This document shows positions 1-7,983 of a stretch of DNA of 38,449 nt, one piece after another. The stretch is from Bauldia sp. Lineage in GTDB: Bacteria; Pseudomonadota; Alphaproteobacteria; Rhizobiales; Kaistiaceae. Made by a program: the position numbers and the translations under genes. Within the stretch, counting starts at the first letter, position 1. Every line of letters starts with the position of its first letter. The stretch is from positions 1 through 38,449 of the forward strand of contig JAGRKZ010000133.1 in the NCBI GenBank assembly GCA_020442065.1, read 5' to 3'. The notes under the pieces are model-generated. The model did no database searches and was not told the origin of the DNA. It saw only the letters and a program-made list of their open reading frames with translations.

Positions 1-320
1 ACATCATGCTGGTCTCGGTGACCGAACGAACGCGGGAGATCGGCATCCGGCTGGCGGTCGGCGCCCAGGAGCGGCAGGTGCTCATGCAGTTCCTGGTCGA
101 GGCAATCGTGCTGTCGCTGTTCGGCGGCATCATCGGCATCGCGCTCGGACTCGGCCTTGCCGCACTCGGCGGGCTTTGGCTGAACGTGCCCTTCGTGTTC
201 GATCCGCGGATCGTCGCGATCGCCTTTGCCTTTTCCGCGCTCATCGGCGTGGCTTTCGGGTACTTCCCGGCCCGGCGGGCGGCCCGTCTCGATCCGATCG
301 CCGCCTTGCGGCACGAATAG
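1..320 (+). CDS. MacB/FtsX-type ABC transporter permease, C-terminal end (5' truncated by the window)
   Basis: Only the last ~105 residues are present; the frame is open to the left edge, so the true start lies outside. The fragment begins with the cytoplasmic loop motif TERTREIGIRLAVGA, followed by two hydrophobic spans (about residues 27-57 and 67-87 of the visible part) and ends PARRAARLDPIAALRHE. This is the characteristic C-terminal half of the FtsX domain in MacB-like permeases, which couple a cytoplasmic ATPase to a periplasmic or outer-membrane partner to export peptides, antibiotics or lipoproteins. The ATPase and adaptor genes would lie to the left. It converges on the gmd gene, with 20 bases between the stop codons. 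The family call is firm; the substrate cannot be told. Confidence 0.85.
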   Translation, partial: IMLVSVTERTREIGIRLAVGAQERQVLMQFLVEAIVLSLFGGIIGIALGLGLAALGGLWLNVPFVFDPRIVAIAFAFSALIGVAFGYFPARRAARLDPIAALRHE

Positions 321-340
321 ACCGGGATCGCGCGGCTTCG

Positions 341-1375
341 CTAGGCAGCTACGGCGGCGTTGGCGAGCCGGCGCAGGTCGGCCTCCGCCATCATCTCGGC
401 GAGGCCCCGGACGTCGACCAGCGGCGTCCACCCGAGCACCGCTTTCGCCTTGGCCGGGTTGCCCAGAAGGTGGTCCACCTCGGCCGGCCGCCAGAAGGTC
501 GGGTCGATGGTGACCAGGCGGCGACCGGTCCGTGCATCGACGCCCTGCTCGTCGCGACCGCTGCCGCGCCATTCCACGCTCCAGCCAAAGGAGCGCGCCG
601 CGTGCTCGACGAAGGATCGCACCGAGGTCGATATTCCGGTGGCAAGAACGTAGTCGCCGGGCGCGTCCTGCTGGAGCATGCGCCACATGCCCTCGACATA
701 GTCGCCGGCGAATCCCCAGTCCCGCCGGGCATCGAGATTGCCGAGGGCGACCGGCTCCTCGCTGCCGCGGGCGAGGCGCGCCAGTCCGGTGGTGATCTTG
801 CGGGTGACGAACTCGGCGCCGCGAAGCGGGGATTCGTGATTGAACAGAATGCCCGACGAGGCGTGCATGCCGTACGCCTCGCGGTAGTTCACGGTGGCCG
901 AATGGGCGAAGACCTTGGCGAAGCCGTAGGGGCTGCGCGGATGGAACGGCGTTTCCTCGGTCTGCGGCCGGATCGGGATGTTGCCGAACATCTCCGATGT
1001 CGAGGCCTGGTAGAAGCGCGCTCTCGCCCCGGCTTCACGCAGGCTTTCGAGCAGGCGCAGCGCCCCCATCGCGTTGACGTCGGACGTGACAAGGGGCTGC
1101 TCGAAGGAGGCGGAGACGAAGCTCTGGGCGGCGAGGTTGTAGACCTCGTCCGGCGCGACGCGTTCGAGCACGCGGCGGATGTTGGTGATCTCGAGCAGAT
1201 CGAGATAGTGCAGCCGGACCGCATCGACGATGCCGAGTGCTTCAAGCCGCGCCTCCGGGGAGCCGCTGGTCCGGCGGGTTGCGCCGTGGACCTCGTAGCC
1301 CTTGTCGACGAGGAGGCGGGCGAGATAGGCGCCGTCCTGTCCGGAAACGCCGACGATGAGGGCGCGACGGGTCAA
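341..1375 (-). CDS. gmd: GDP-mannose 4,6-dehydratase
   Basis: A 344-residue short-chain dehydrogenase/reductase of the extended type. It converts GDP-D-mannose to GDP-4-keto-6-deoxy-D-mannose, the precursor of GDP-fucose, GDP-rhamnose and GDP-perosamine used in surface polysaccharides. Visible signatures are the NADP-binding loop GVSGQDGAYL (residues 9-18), the active-site stretch STSEMFG (125-131) and the catalytic YxxxK pair Tyr150/Lys154 in SPYGFAK. NLAAQSFV and NHESPLRG are also typical of GMD. Length matches the family. The start ATG overlaps the stop of the upstream glycosyltransferase by four bases, so the two are cotranscribed and translationally coupled. No second nucleotide-sugar gene (fcl, rmd or per) is nearby, so the final sugar is unknown. 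Confidence 0.93.
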   Translation of the reverse strand: MTRRALIVGVSGQDGAYLARLLVDKGYEVHGATRRTSGSPEARLEALGIVDAVRLHYLDLLEITNIRRVLERVAPDEVYNLAAQSFVSASFEQPLVTSDVNAMGALRLLESLREAGARARFYQASTSEMFGNIPIRPQTEETPFHPRSPYGFAKVFAHSATVNYREAYGMHASSGILFNHESPLRGAEFVTRKITTGLARLARGSEEPVALGNLDARRDWGFAGDYVEGMWRMLQQDAPGDYVLATGISTSVRSFVEHAARSFGWSVEWRGSGRDEQGVDARTGRRLVTIDPTFWRPAEVDHLLGNPAKAKAVLGWTPLVDVRGLAEMMAEADLRRLANAAVAA

Positions 1376-2640
1376 GCCTTCTCTCCTGCGAGGGGTGGGG
1401 GCGGCTCCCCGAGCCAGGCGGCGCGGGCCAGCGCCCCGACCCGTTCGAGCGAATTGGTGCGGGCCGTATCGGCGGCGGCGCGGTCGGCGATCGCGGCTAG
1501 TGCGCTTTCCGACGCGGCGCCGACAAACCGCAGCGCCTCGACCGCGGCGTCATGGTCGGGCTCGGCCCACCATTGCCCTTCGCCGAAGGGATAGTCGCCC
1601 GGACGTACCGCGCGCATGCTCCACGGGATCAGAAGGCTGTTGTCGGACGTCATGAAGTCGAGATTGCCGGAGAATCCCGTGGCGATGCAGACCCGGCCGA
1701 GCGCCATCATGTCGAGGAGATTGAGGCCGAACCCCTCGGAGCGGTGGAGCGAGATGAAGGCGTCCGATGCAGCATAGATGTCGCGCATCTCCTCCTGGGT
1801 GACCGACCGGTCGATGACGTGGACGTTCGGCGTCGCCTTGATCTGATCGAGATACTCCATGTCCTTCGCGTCGTCATGGCGGTGATACTTGACGAGGAGG
1901 AGGGGGGTATCGCCTTCGGACGGGAAGGCGTCATGAAAGGCCTTCAGCGTGCCCACCGGGTTCTTCCGTTCCGGCAGCGAGCGGAAGTCGAAGGCGGTAA
2001 GGATGATCCGCCGCGTTTGCGGTAGCCCAAGGCGGTCGCGGGCGAGGGTGCGGTCTACCGGGACCGGCAACGCCGGATGGGGCACGACCCGAACGGGGAG
2101 GTTGGTCGCCACCTTGATGGGATCGGCGATAAACTGGCTGGGAGCCCAGACTTCTGTGACGAGGGGAACATCCCGCATCCACAGCGGCGGGAAGACCGGC
2201 AGTTCCCAATGCCATACTGCCACCTTGCGAGTCTGCCGGAGACCCTTGGCCGCATCGCGCAGCCAGCCGCTGGGATTGAGGTTGAGGAGGGCGGTGTCAT
2301 AGTCGGGCGCGCCGGGCTCGTCGGCGGGATACGGCACCTTGAGAGGGATGTGCTTGAGGTCGACGGTATGGGCAGCCACCGGCACGCCGGCGGTGCGGAG
2401 CGCATCGACACCCCGCCGCCCGGCCTCCCCAATACCGATCGGCGCGGAAAAGAAGCCGTAGGCGGCAATTCCGCTGGCCGGCGCGGGCCGAGCGACGGCG
2501 ATTTCCCGGGCGGCTTCGGTCGCCGGCACGGCGGCGGAGGGCTTTGTCCGCCGCACCGGCTTGCGGCCGGGACGCGACCTGCGTCCGGCGCCACCTTTGC
2601 CGGCCTTCCGGCGGCGTCTCTGACTCAGCCAGTCAAACAT
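1372..2640 (-). CDS. Glycosyltransferase, GT-B fold, family 4-like
   Basis: A 422-residue protein. Residues 1-50 are rich in Arg, Lys and Ala and look disordered. The rest is a GT-B glycosyltransferase: an N-terminal Rossmann half with a Gly-rich loop IGIGEAGR (about 68-75), and a C-terminal half with TAFDFRSLPERKNP (about 215-228) and the donor-binding signature SEGFGLNLLD (301-310). In retaining GT4 enzymes the signature is E-x7-E; here the second acid is Asp (E302, D310). It probably transfers a sugar from a nucleotide-sugar donor onto a surface glycan, and the overlapping gmd suggests a GDP-deoxyhexose-related donor, which is inference. No transmembrane span is evident, so it is likely cytoplasmic or peripheral. 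Acceptor and linkage cannot be told. Confidence 0.85.
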   Translation of the reverse strand: MFDWLSQRRRRKAGKGGAGRRSRPGRKPVRRTKPSAAVPATEAAREIAVARPAPASGIAAYGFFSAPIGIGEAGRRGVDALRTAGVPVAAHTVDLKHIPLKVPYPADEPGAPDYDTALLNLNPSGWLRDAAKGLRQTRKVAVWHWELPVFPPLWMRDVPLVTEVWAPSQFIADPIKVATNLPVRVVPHPALPVPVDRTLARDRLGLPQTRRIILTAFDFRSLPERKNPVGTLKAFHDAFPSEGDTPLLLVKYHRHDDAKDMEYLDQIKATPNVHVIDRSVTQEEMRDIYAASDAFISLHRSEGFGLNLLDMMALGRVCIATGFSGNLDFMTSDNSLLIPWSMRAVRPGDYPFGEGQWWAEPDHDAAVEALRFVGAASESALAAIADRAAADTARTNSLERVGALARAAWLGEPPPPLAGEKA

Positions 2641-2772
2641 CGCTCGCCGACAGGTCGGGGAGTGCTTTGGTCGAGACTTTGGTCACGGGAGGGCGAACTC
2701 GGCCTTTGGCGGGGGAGGGCGAACGAATAGCGTGCCGCGCTTCGCGGTGAAAGGCAAAACGTCGGGGATCCC

Positions 2773-2801
2773 TTGCTTTCTGTAAAGTGCCCCCATATAA
2801 G
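2773..2801 (+). promoter_or_regulatory. Sigma-70-type promoter of rpsB-tsf
   Basis: A -35 element TTGCTT (2773-2778) is followed after exactly 17 bp by a -10 element TATAAG (2796-2801). The spacing is ideal and both hexamers match the housekeeping consensus at 4-5 of 6 positions, in the only AT-rich patch of the gap. Transcription would begin near 2808, leaving a leader of about 135 nt before the S2 start codon. Inferred from sequence only. Confidence 0.7.
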
Positions 2802-2807
2802 CCGCGC

Positions 2808-2943
2808 ATCACACACGCGGGGTTTGGCCCGTTCGTGCCGGTTCACCCGGCCGTTCGGACCGACCGGTGCCTGAGGATCAGGCGGCGGCCCAGTGCCGCA
2901 TAACCCCGCGGAGGACAGAACCGGTGAAGGAGATACGGTAGTC
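2808..2943 (+). promoter_or_regulatory. Long 5' leader of rpsB, possible S2 autoregulatory site
   Basis: The predicted start site leaves about 135 nt of untranslated RNA. It contains a clean hairpin GCCTGA-GGA-TCAGGC (2869-2883) and several GC-rich segments able to pair (around 2835-2866), then an AAGGAGA ribosome site (2927-2933), 10 nt before the ATG at 2944. Ribosomal protein S2 represses its own operon through the rpsB leader in E. coli, and leaders of this kind occur in other bacteria. Whether this one binds S2 is inference. Confidence 0.4.
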
Positions 2944-4008
2944 ATGGCACTGCCCGATTTTACTATGCGCCAGCTGCTCGAAGCGGGCGTCCATTTCGGC
3001 CACCAGAAGCATCGCTGGAATCCCAAGATGGCTCCGTACATCTATGGGGTCCGCAACAACATTCACATCATCGACCTCGCGCAGACGGTGCCGCTTCTGC
3101 ATCGTGCGTTGCAGGCGGTCAGCGACACCGTTTCTCGCGGCGGCCGCGTGCTGTTCGTAGGGACCAAGCGTCAGGCTGCGGAGCCCATCACGGCTGCCGC
3201 GAAGCGGTCGGCGCAGTACTACGTCAACGCCAGATGGCTCGGCGGCATGCTGACCAACTGGAAGACGATATCGCGCTCGATCCAGCGGCTGCGGGAGCTC
3301 GAGCAGCTCCTCGGCGGCGAGGCGCAAGGCCTCACCAAGAAGGAGCGTCTGACGCTTACCCGCGAGCGCGACAAGCTCGAGAAGGCACTGGGCGGGATCA
3401 AGGACATGGGCGGCGTGCCCGACCTGATCTTCATCATCGACACCAACAAGGAGTCGATCGCGATCCAGGAGGCGACGCGGCTTGGCATTCCGGTGGCGGC
3501 AGTGGTCGATTCGAACTGCGACCCGGACCACATCTCGTTTCCGATCCCCGGCAATGACGATGCGGGCCGCGCCATCACGCTCTATTGCGATCTGATCGCC
3601 AGGGCCGCGATCGACGGCATTTCGCGGGGCCAGGGCGACGCCGGCATCGATATCGGCGCCAGCGAGGACATCCAGGAGCCGACAGTGCTCGAGGCGGTGG
3701 GAGAGGCCGATCAGGCGCCGGCTTCCGCCAAGCCCGGCGCGCCCGGACCGAAGGACAAGAAGCGCAAGCCGTCGATGACGCCGATCTTCGATCCGCCGGA
3801 CGGCGATCCCGATGATCTCAAGAAGATCACCGGCGTCGGCCCGACGCTGGAGGAAAGGCTTCACGATCTCGGCGTCACCAAGCTGGCCCAGATTGCGAAT
3901 CTGAGCGACGAGGACATCGAGAAGATCGACGAGGCCCTCAACTTCAAGGGCCGCATCATCCGCGACGATTGGGTCGGTCAGGCACGCAGCCTCATCGGCG
4001 CCGAGTAA
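2944..4008 (+). CDS. rpsB: 30S ribosomal protein S2 with C-terminal helix-hairpin-helix extension
   Basis: A 354-residue protein, about 100 residues longer than the usual S2. Residues 1-235 are the S2 core: [20 protein letters not shown] near the start, the segment FVGTKRQA, and [12 protein letters not shown] Pro/Lys-rich linker follows (about 236-289), then a C-terminal domain (290-354) with the helix-hairpin-helix motif [14 protein letters not shown]. Such tails are known on S2, and on NuoE, in several alphaproteobacteria. S2 sits on the back of the 30S subunit and recruits S1. The ATG at 2944 was chosen because AAGGAGA lies 10 nt upstream and the protein then begins with the conserved [10 protein letters not shown]; an upstream in-frame extension has no homology. 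It is cotranscribed with tsf, 19 nt downstream. Confidence 0.96.
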   Translation: MALPDFTMRQLLEAGVHFGHQKHRWNPKMAPYIYGVRNNIHIIDLAQTVPLLHRALQAVSDTVSRGGRVLFVGTKRQAAEPITAAAKRSAQYYVNARWLGGMLTNWKTISRSIQRLRELEQLLGGEAQGLTKKERLTLTRERDKLEKALGGIKDMGGVPDLIFIIDTNKESIAIQEATRLGIPVAAVVDSNCDPDHISFPIPGNDDAGRAITLYCDLIARAAIDGISRGQGDAGIDIGASEDIQEPTVLEAVGEADQAPASAKPGAPGPKDKKRKPSMTPIFDPPDGDPDDLKKITGVGPTLEERLHDLGVTKLAQIANLSDEDIEKIDEALNFKGRIIRDDWVGQARSLIGAE

Positions 4009-4027
4009 TTCGGAAGGCACTATCGAG

Positions 4028-4957
4028 ATGGCGATTACCGCTGGAATGGTGAAGGAGCTCCGCGAGAAGACCGGCGTGGGCATGATGGACTGCAAGAATG
4101 CGCTGTCGGAGACCGGCGGCGACATGGAAGCGGCCATCGACTGGCTTCGCGCCAAGGGTCTCGCGAAGGCCGCCAAAAAGGCCGGCCGCGTCGCGGCCGA
4201 AGGCCTGATCGGCGTGGCTTCCGCGTCCGGCAAGGCGGTCATGGTGGAGGTCAACTCCGAGACCGACTTCGTCGCCCGCAACGCCGACTTCCAGGCGTTG
4301 GTGACGAGGATTGCGGTAGCGGCGCTCACGACCGACGGCAGCCTTGCGGCCATCAACGCTGCCAAGCTTGCCGACGGCGGCAGCGTCGAGGAGGCCCTGA
4401 AGAGCGCGATCGCGACCATCGGCGAGAACATGACCCTCCGCCGCTCGGCCATGATCGCGGTCAAGCCCGGGGCCGTGGCGAGCTACGTCCACAACGCCGT
4501 CGCTCCCGGCCTCGGCAAGATCGGCGTGATCGTCGGCCTCGAGTCCGCGGGCGATGCCGACAAGCTCACCGCCGTGGGCCGTCAGGTCGCGATGCACGTC
4601 GCGGCGGCGGGGCCGATCGCCGTCCGGGAGGAGGAGGTCGACCCCGACGTCCTCGCGCGCGAGCGGGCAGTCTTCACGGAGCAGGCCAAGGAGTCCGGCA
4701 AGCCCGAGGCGATCATCGCCAAGATGGTCGAGGGCCGTATCCGCAAGTTCTACGAGGAGGTCGTGCTCCTCGCTCAGAACTTCGTTGTCGATACCGAGAA
4801 GACGGTCGGCAAGGCGATCGCGGCCGCAGAGGCCGATGTCGGCGCGCCGATCAAGGTCACCGAGTTTGTGGTGTTCCGCCTCGGTGAGGGCGTCGAGAAG
4901 GTCGAGTCGGATTTCGCCGCGGAAGTTGCGGCGGCGGCCGGCACGGACAAGTCCTAG
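4028..4957 (+). CDS. tsf: Translation elongation factor Ts
   Basis: A 309-residue protein that releases GDP from EF-Tu so EF-Tu can reload with GTP. The N-terminal UBA-like domain (1-55) carries [19 protein letters not shown]. The core follows with the signature TDFVARN (about residues 79-85), whose Asp-Phe contacts the EF-Tu nucleotide site, then the two core subdomains and the coiled-coil region with KESGKPEAI and [18 protein letters not shown]. Length matches the standard ~300-residue bacterial form. The start ATG follows GGAAGG after a slightly long spacer. The gene lies immediately downstream of rpsB in the conserved pair and shares its promoter. Confidence 0.97.
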   Translation: MAITAGMVKELREKTGVGMMDCKNALSETGGDMEAAIDWLRAKGLAKAAKKAGRVAAEGLIGVASASGKAVMVEVNSETDFVARNADFQALVTRIAVAALTTDGSLAAINAAKLADGGSVEEALKSAIATIGENMTLRRSAMIAVKPGAVASYVHNAVAPGLGKIGVIVGLESAGDADKLTAVGRQVAMHVAAAGPIAVREEEVDPDVLARERAVFTEQAKESGKPEAIIAKMVEGRIRKFYEEVVLLAQNFVVDTEKTVGKAIAAAEADVGAPIKVTEFVVFRLGEGVEKVESDFAAEVAAAAGTDKS

Positions 4958-5027
4958 GCGCCGAATCCATGATCGCGCCCGGACCGGCTGACCCGCCGGG
5001 CCGGGCCGACAAACCGCGGGGCGAGGA

Positions 5028-5747
5028 ATGACGGCAACGGTCCGCTACCGGCGCGCACTGCTCAAGCTGTCGGGCGAGGCTCTGCTCGGCGACAAGCCGT
5101 TCGGTATCGACGATGCCGTAACCGATCGCCTGGCGGGCGAAGTCGAGGCCGTCCTCGGTCTCGGCGTCAAGGTCGGACTCGTGCTTGGCGGCGGCAATAT
5201 CTTTCGCGGCATGTCGATCGCGGCGGAGGGCGGCAATCGCGTTGCCGGCGATCAGATGGGCATGCTGGCGACCGTGATGAACGCCATCGCCTTCGAGCAG
5301 AAGCTGGCGGGTCGTGGCCTCAAGACCCGGCTGTTCTCGGCGGTGCCGATCCCGACGTTCTGCGAGACCTTCACCCAGCGGGCAGCCCAGGCCGCCTACG
5401 ATGCCGGCGAAGCGGTGCTGTTCGCAGGCGGCATCGGCAGTCCCTTCGTCACCACCGACACCGGTGCGGCCATGCGAGCCGCGGAAATGGGCGCCGACGG
5501 CCTGTTCAAGGCGACCATGGTCGACGGTATCTATACCGCGGACCCGAAGCGGGACCCCAGCGCCACGCGCTACGACCATCTCACTTTCGGGGAAGCGATC
5601 GGCAAGGGGCTCAAGGTCATGGACATCGCTGCGATGGCCCTTGCCCGGGACAGCGGTATCCCGATAATCGTCTTCAATATCCACCAGCCCGGCGCCTTCA
5701 TAGACATCGTGAAGGGCGGGGGGCGGGCGACTGTTGTCGCCGGCTGA
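5028..5747 (+). CDS. pyrH: Uridylate (UMP) kinase
   Basis: A 239-residue protein of the amino-acid-kinase fold that phosphorylates UMP to UDP with ATP; in bacteria it is a hexamer, activated by GTP and inhibited by UTP. Seen here are KLSGEALLG near the N-terminus, the Gly-rich GLVLGGGNIFRG, the UMP-binding part GDQMGMLATVMNA, the segment GGIGSPFVTTDTGAAMRAAEM, and the ATP-binding region KATMVDGIYTADPKRDP. Its length is standard. The ATG is preceded by GGCGAGGA. It sits 70 nt after tsf and 63 nt before frr in the usual order. Confidence 0.97.
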   Translation: MTATVRYRRALLKLSGEALLGDKPFGIDDAVTDRLAGEVEAVLGLGVKVGLVLGGGNIFRGMSIAAEGGNRVAGDQMGMLATVMNAIAFEQKLAGRGLKTRLFSAVPIPTFCETFTQRAAQAAYDAGEAVLFAGGIGSPFVTTDTGAAMRAAEMGADGLFKATMVDGIYTADPKRDPSATRYDHLTFGEAIGKGLKVMDIAAMALARDSGIPIIVFNIHQPGAFIDIVKGGGRATVVAG

Positions 5748-5810
5748 GATCATCTAACGGTTGGCGAGGCAGACCCCCGGCGGTCGACCCTGCGGATCAA
5801 GGAGGAGGCC

Positions 5811-6359
5811 ATGAATCTCGACGACCTCAGTCGCCGCATGCACGGCGCGCTCGCTTCGCTCAAGACGGAGCTCGCCGGCCTGCGCACGGGCCGCGCTTCG
5901 GTGAATCTTCTCGAGCCCATCACCGTTGAGGCCTATGGGTCTTCAATGCCGATCACCCAGCTCGCCTCGGTGAGCGTGCCCGAGCCCAGGCTGATCTCGG
6001 TGCAGGTTTGGGACCGGGCGACCGTATCGGCGGTTGATCGGGCGATCCGCGAGGCCAATCTCGGCCTCAACCCGATCATGGACGGCCAGCTGCTGCGCAT
6101 CCCGATCCCGGAGCTCAACGCCGAACGGCGGCAGGAGCTGGTCAAGATCGCGCACAAATACGCCGAACAGGCGCGGGTGGCGGTTCGCCATGTCCGCCGC
6201 GACGGTATGGACACCTTGAAGAAGGAAGAGAAGGACGGCGTGCGCGGCGAAGACGAGAGCCAGCGGCTCGCCGACCAGATTCAGAAGCTCACCGACCAGA
6301 CCATCGGCGAGATCGACCAGCTTCTCGCCACGAAGGAGTCCGAGATCCTCTCGGTCTGA
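5811..6359 (+). CDS. frr: Ribosome recycling factor
   Basis: A 182-residue protein that, with EF-G, splits the post-termination ribosome. It has the family's two-domain pattern: a three-helix bundle containing [21 protein letters not shown] at the start and [28 protein letters not shown] in the middle, and the small beta/alpha/beta domain between them (VEAYGS...[14 protein letters not shown]). It ends with the long helix [22 protein letters not shown]. The start ATG follows AAGGAGGAGGCC, a strong ribosome site. Standard length, with no unusual features. Confidence 0.97.
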   Translation: MNLDDLSRRMHGALASLKTELAGLRTGRASVNLLEPITVEAYGSSMPITQLASVSVPEPRLISVQVWDRATVSAVDRAIREANLGLNPIMDGQLLRIPIPELNAERRQELVKIAHKYAEQARVAVRHVRRDGMDTLKKEEKDGVRGEDESQRLADQIQKLTDQTIGEIDQLLATKESEILSV

Positions 6360-6382
6360 CCGCTGCGGCGGGGAGAACCGCG

Positions 6383-7141
6383 ATGACATCCCATGCCAGC
6401 CATCAGCAGGCGGCCAAAGGATCGGACGCGGGCGGTCTCCGCCATGTTGCCATCATCATGGATGGTAACGGTCGCTGGGCCGAGCGGCGCGGCCTGCCGC
6501 GGAGCATGGGGCATCGCGCCGGGGTCGAGGCCGTCCGGCGTACGGTGACCGCCGCGCTCGACGCCGGCGTCGCCAATCTCACGCTGTTCAGCTTTTCCTC
6601 GGAGAACTGGTCGCGACCGCCGGCCGAGGTCGAGTTCCTGTTTGGCCTCCTGAGGATGTTCATCCGCCGGGATCTGGCTCGGCTTCACCGCGATGGCGTC
6701 CAGGTGATGGTGATCGGCAACCGCAACGATCTCCCGCCCGATATTGCCGGTCTCATCCGCGAGGCCGAGGCACTGACTGCGGACAATCGCCGCCTTCGGC
6801 TGCTCGTCGCTTTCAACTATGGCGCCCGCGACGAGATCGTCCGTGCCGCCCGCCGCCTCGCCGACAAGGCGCGCCGCGGCGCGATCGAGCCCGAGGCGAT
6901 CGACGAGACCGCCATCTCCAGTGCCCTCGACACTGCCGCCATTCCCGACCCCGACATGATCATCCGGACCGGCGGCGAGTTCCGGCTCAGCAATTTTCTG
7001 CTGTGGCAGGCTGCCTATGCCGAGCTGGTCTTCACGCCGGTGTTCTGGCCGGACTTCGACGCTGCCCACCTGAACGCGGCGATCGAGGAGTTCGGGACCC
7101 GCGCGCGTCGCTACGGCCGCGTCGCGCCGAATCCGGCGTGA
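6383..7141 (+). CDS. uppS: Isoprenyl transferase (undecaprenyl diphosphate synthase)
   Basis: A 252-residue cis-prenyltransferase that adds isopentenyl diphosphate units to farnesyl diphosphate to make the C55 carrier lipid for peptidoglycan and O-antigen. Signatures are [17 protein letters not shown] (about 20-36) with the catalytic Asp and P-loop residues, [14 protein letters not shown], and the C-terminal block [22 protein letters not shown] with the Arg residues that bind diphosphate, followed by PVFWPDF. Family members usually have GEQRLSNF, so GEFRLSNF is a small variation. The stop overlaps the GTG start of cdsA by four bases, implying coupled translation. Confidence 0.96.
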   Translation: MTSHASHQQAAKGSDAGGLRHVAIIMDGNGRWAERRGLPRSMGHRAGVEAVRRTVTAALDAGVANLTLFSFSSENWSRPPAEVEFLFGLLRMFIRRDLARLHRDGVQVMVIGNRNDLPPDIAGLIREAEALTADNRRLRLLVAFNYGARDEIVRAARRLADKARRGAIEPEAIDETAISSALDTAAIPDPDMIIRTGGEFRLSNFLLWQAAYAELVFTPVFWPDFDAAHLNAAIEEFGTRARRYGRVAPNPA

Positions 7142-7983
7142 GCGCGGGATATGCAGCGGCGGGATCGGGAAGCGGCATCGTGACGCGCGATCTCATTCCC
7201 CGCATCGCCTCCTCGCTCGTTCTGATCGCGATTGCCGTTGTCGCGACCTGGTACGGCGGCCTGGTCGCGGCGCTGGTGGTGGCAGCGATCGCGGCGGCGG
7301 TGCACCTCGAGTGGGCGGGGGTCACCGAGCACCGCTCCGGGCCGGCGTTGCCCTTCACCGTCGCAGTGGCAGCGGCGCTTGTCCTCTATGGCCTCGGCCT
7401 GCCGATGGTTGGCCTCGTCCTCGGCGTGCTCGCGGCCGCCGTGGCGACGATCACGGGGCCCCGACCCTGGCGGGCGGTCGGGATCGTCTACGCTCTCGTT
7501 CTCGGCTTCAGCCTTCTCATTCTTCGCGATTCCGTCGACCACGGTCTCGCCGCAGTCGGGTTCGTCGTCACCACCGTCGCCGCCACCGATATCGGCGCCT
7601 TTGCGGCGGGCCGGACGCTCGGCGGGCCGAAGCTGTGGCCGGCGGTATCGCCGAAGAAGACCTGGTCGGGGGCGATCGGAGGACTTGCAGCGGGCGTGCT
7701 CGGCGGCTGGGCCGCGGCCGCGGTGCTCGAACCGGCGGCGACGGCCGGACTTGTGATCGTGTCGATTCTTCTTTCGGTCGTCAGCCAGTTCGGCGATCTC
7801 TTCGAATCGTATGTGAAACGGCGTTTTGGCGCCAAGGACTCCGGGCACCTGGTGCCTGGGCACGGCGGCATGATGGACCGCGTCGATGGTCTGGTTTTTG
7901 CCGCCGCGGTCGCCGTCGTCGTCGGCGTCGGCCATAATGGCCTTGGCGATCCCGCACAGGGGCTGATGGTTTGGCAAATGTAA
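7138..7983 (+). CDS. cdsA: Phosphatidate cytidylyltransferase
   Basis: A 281-residue integral membrane enzyme that makes CDP-diacylglycerol from phosphatidic acid and CTP, feeding all phospholipid synthesis. About seven or eight hydrophobic segments are visible. The C-terminal half carries [12 protein letters not shown] and the family signature [27 protein letters not shown] with the metal-binding Asp residues. I chose GTG 7138 because it overlaps the uppS stop as GTGA and gives a standard length; GTG 7180, just before [11 protein letters not shown], is a possible shorter start. The gene overlaps dxr by 13 bases. Confidence 0.93.
   Translation: MSAGYAAAGSGSGIVTRDLIPRIASSLVLIAIAVVATWYGGLVAALVVAAIAAAVHLEWAGVTEHRSGPALPFTVAVAAALVLYGLGLPMVGLVLGVLAAAVATITGPRPWRAVGIVYALVLGFSLLILRDSVDHGLAAVGFVVTTVAATDIGAFAAGRTLGGPKLWPAVSPKKTWSGAIGGLAAGVLGGWAAAAVLEPAATAGLVIVSILLSVVSQFGDLFESYVKRRFGAKDSGHLVPGHGGMMDRVDGLVFAAAVAVVVGVGHNGLGDPAQGLMVWQM

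Larger units (their letters stand above)
2641..2943. other. 303-bp intergenic region between divergent glycosyltransferase and rpsB
   Basis: This gap holds the rpsB promoter and a leader of about 135 nt (separate entries). Nearer the glycosyltransferase there are two direct copies of GGGAGGGCGAAC (2687-2698 and 2713-2724), two copies of CTTTGGTC (2665-2672 and 2678-2685) and a short hairpin with arms CCGCG/CGCGG (2735-2747). I found no open reading frame with a convincing ribosome site. The promoter of the leftward pair should be here, but I cannot point to clear hexamers for it. Confidence 0.6.

Noticed and set aside
2831-2860. GTTC repeats in the rpsB leader as a possible LexA box
   Set aside because: The half-sites are spaced by 6 and 8 bases, not 7, and the gene is not an SOS target.
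2878-4464. Very long open frame on the minus strand across rpsB and tsf
   Set aside because: It is the antisense shadow of two firmly identified genes in GC-rich DNA, has no recognisable domain, and lacks a ribosome site.
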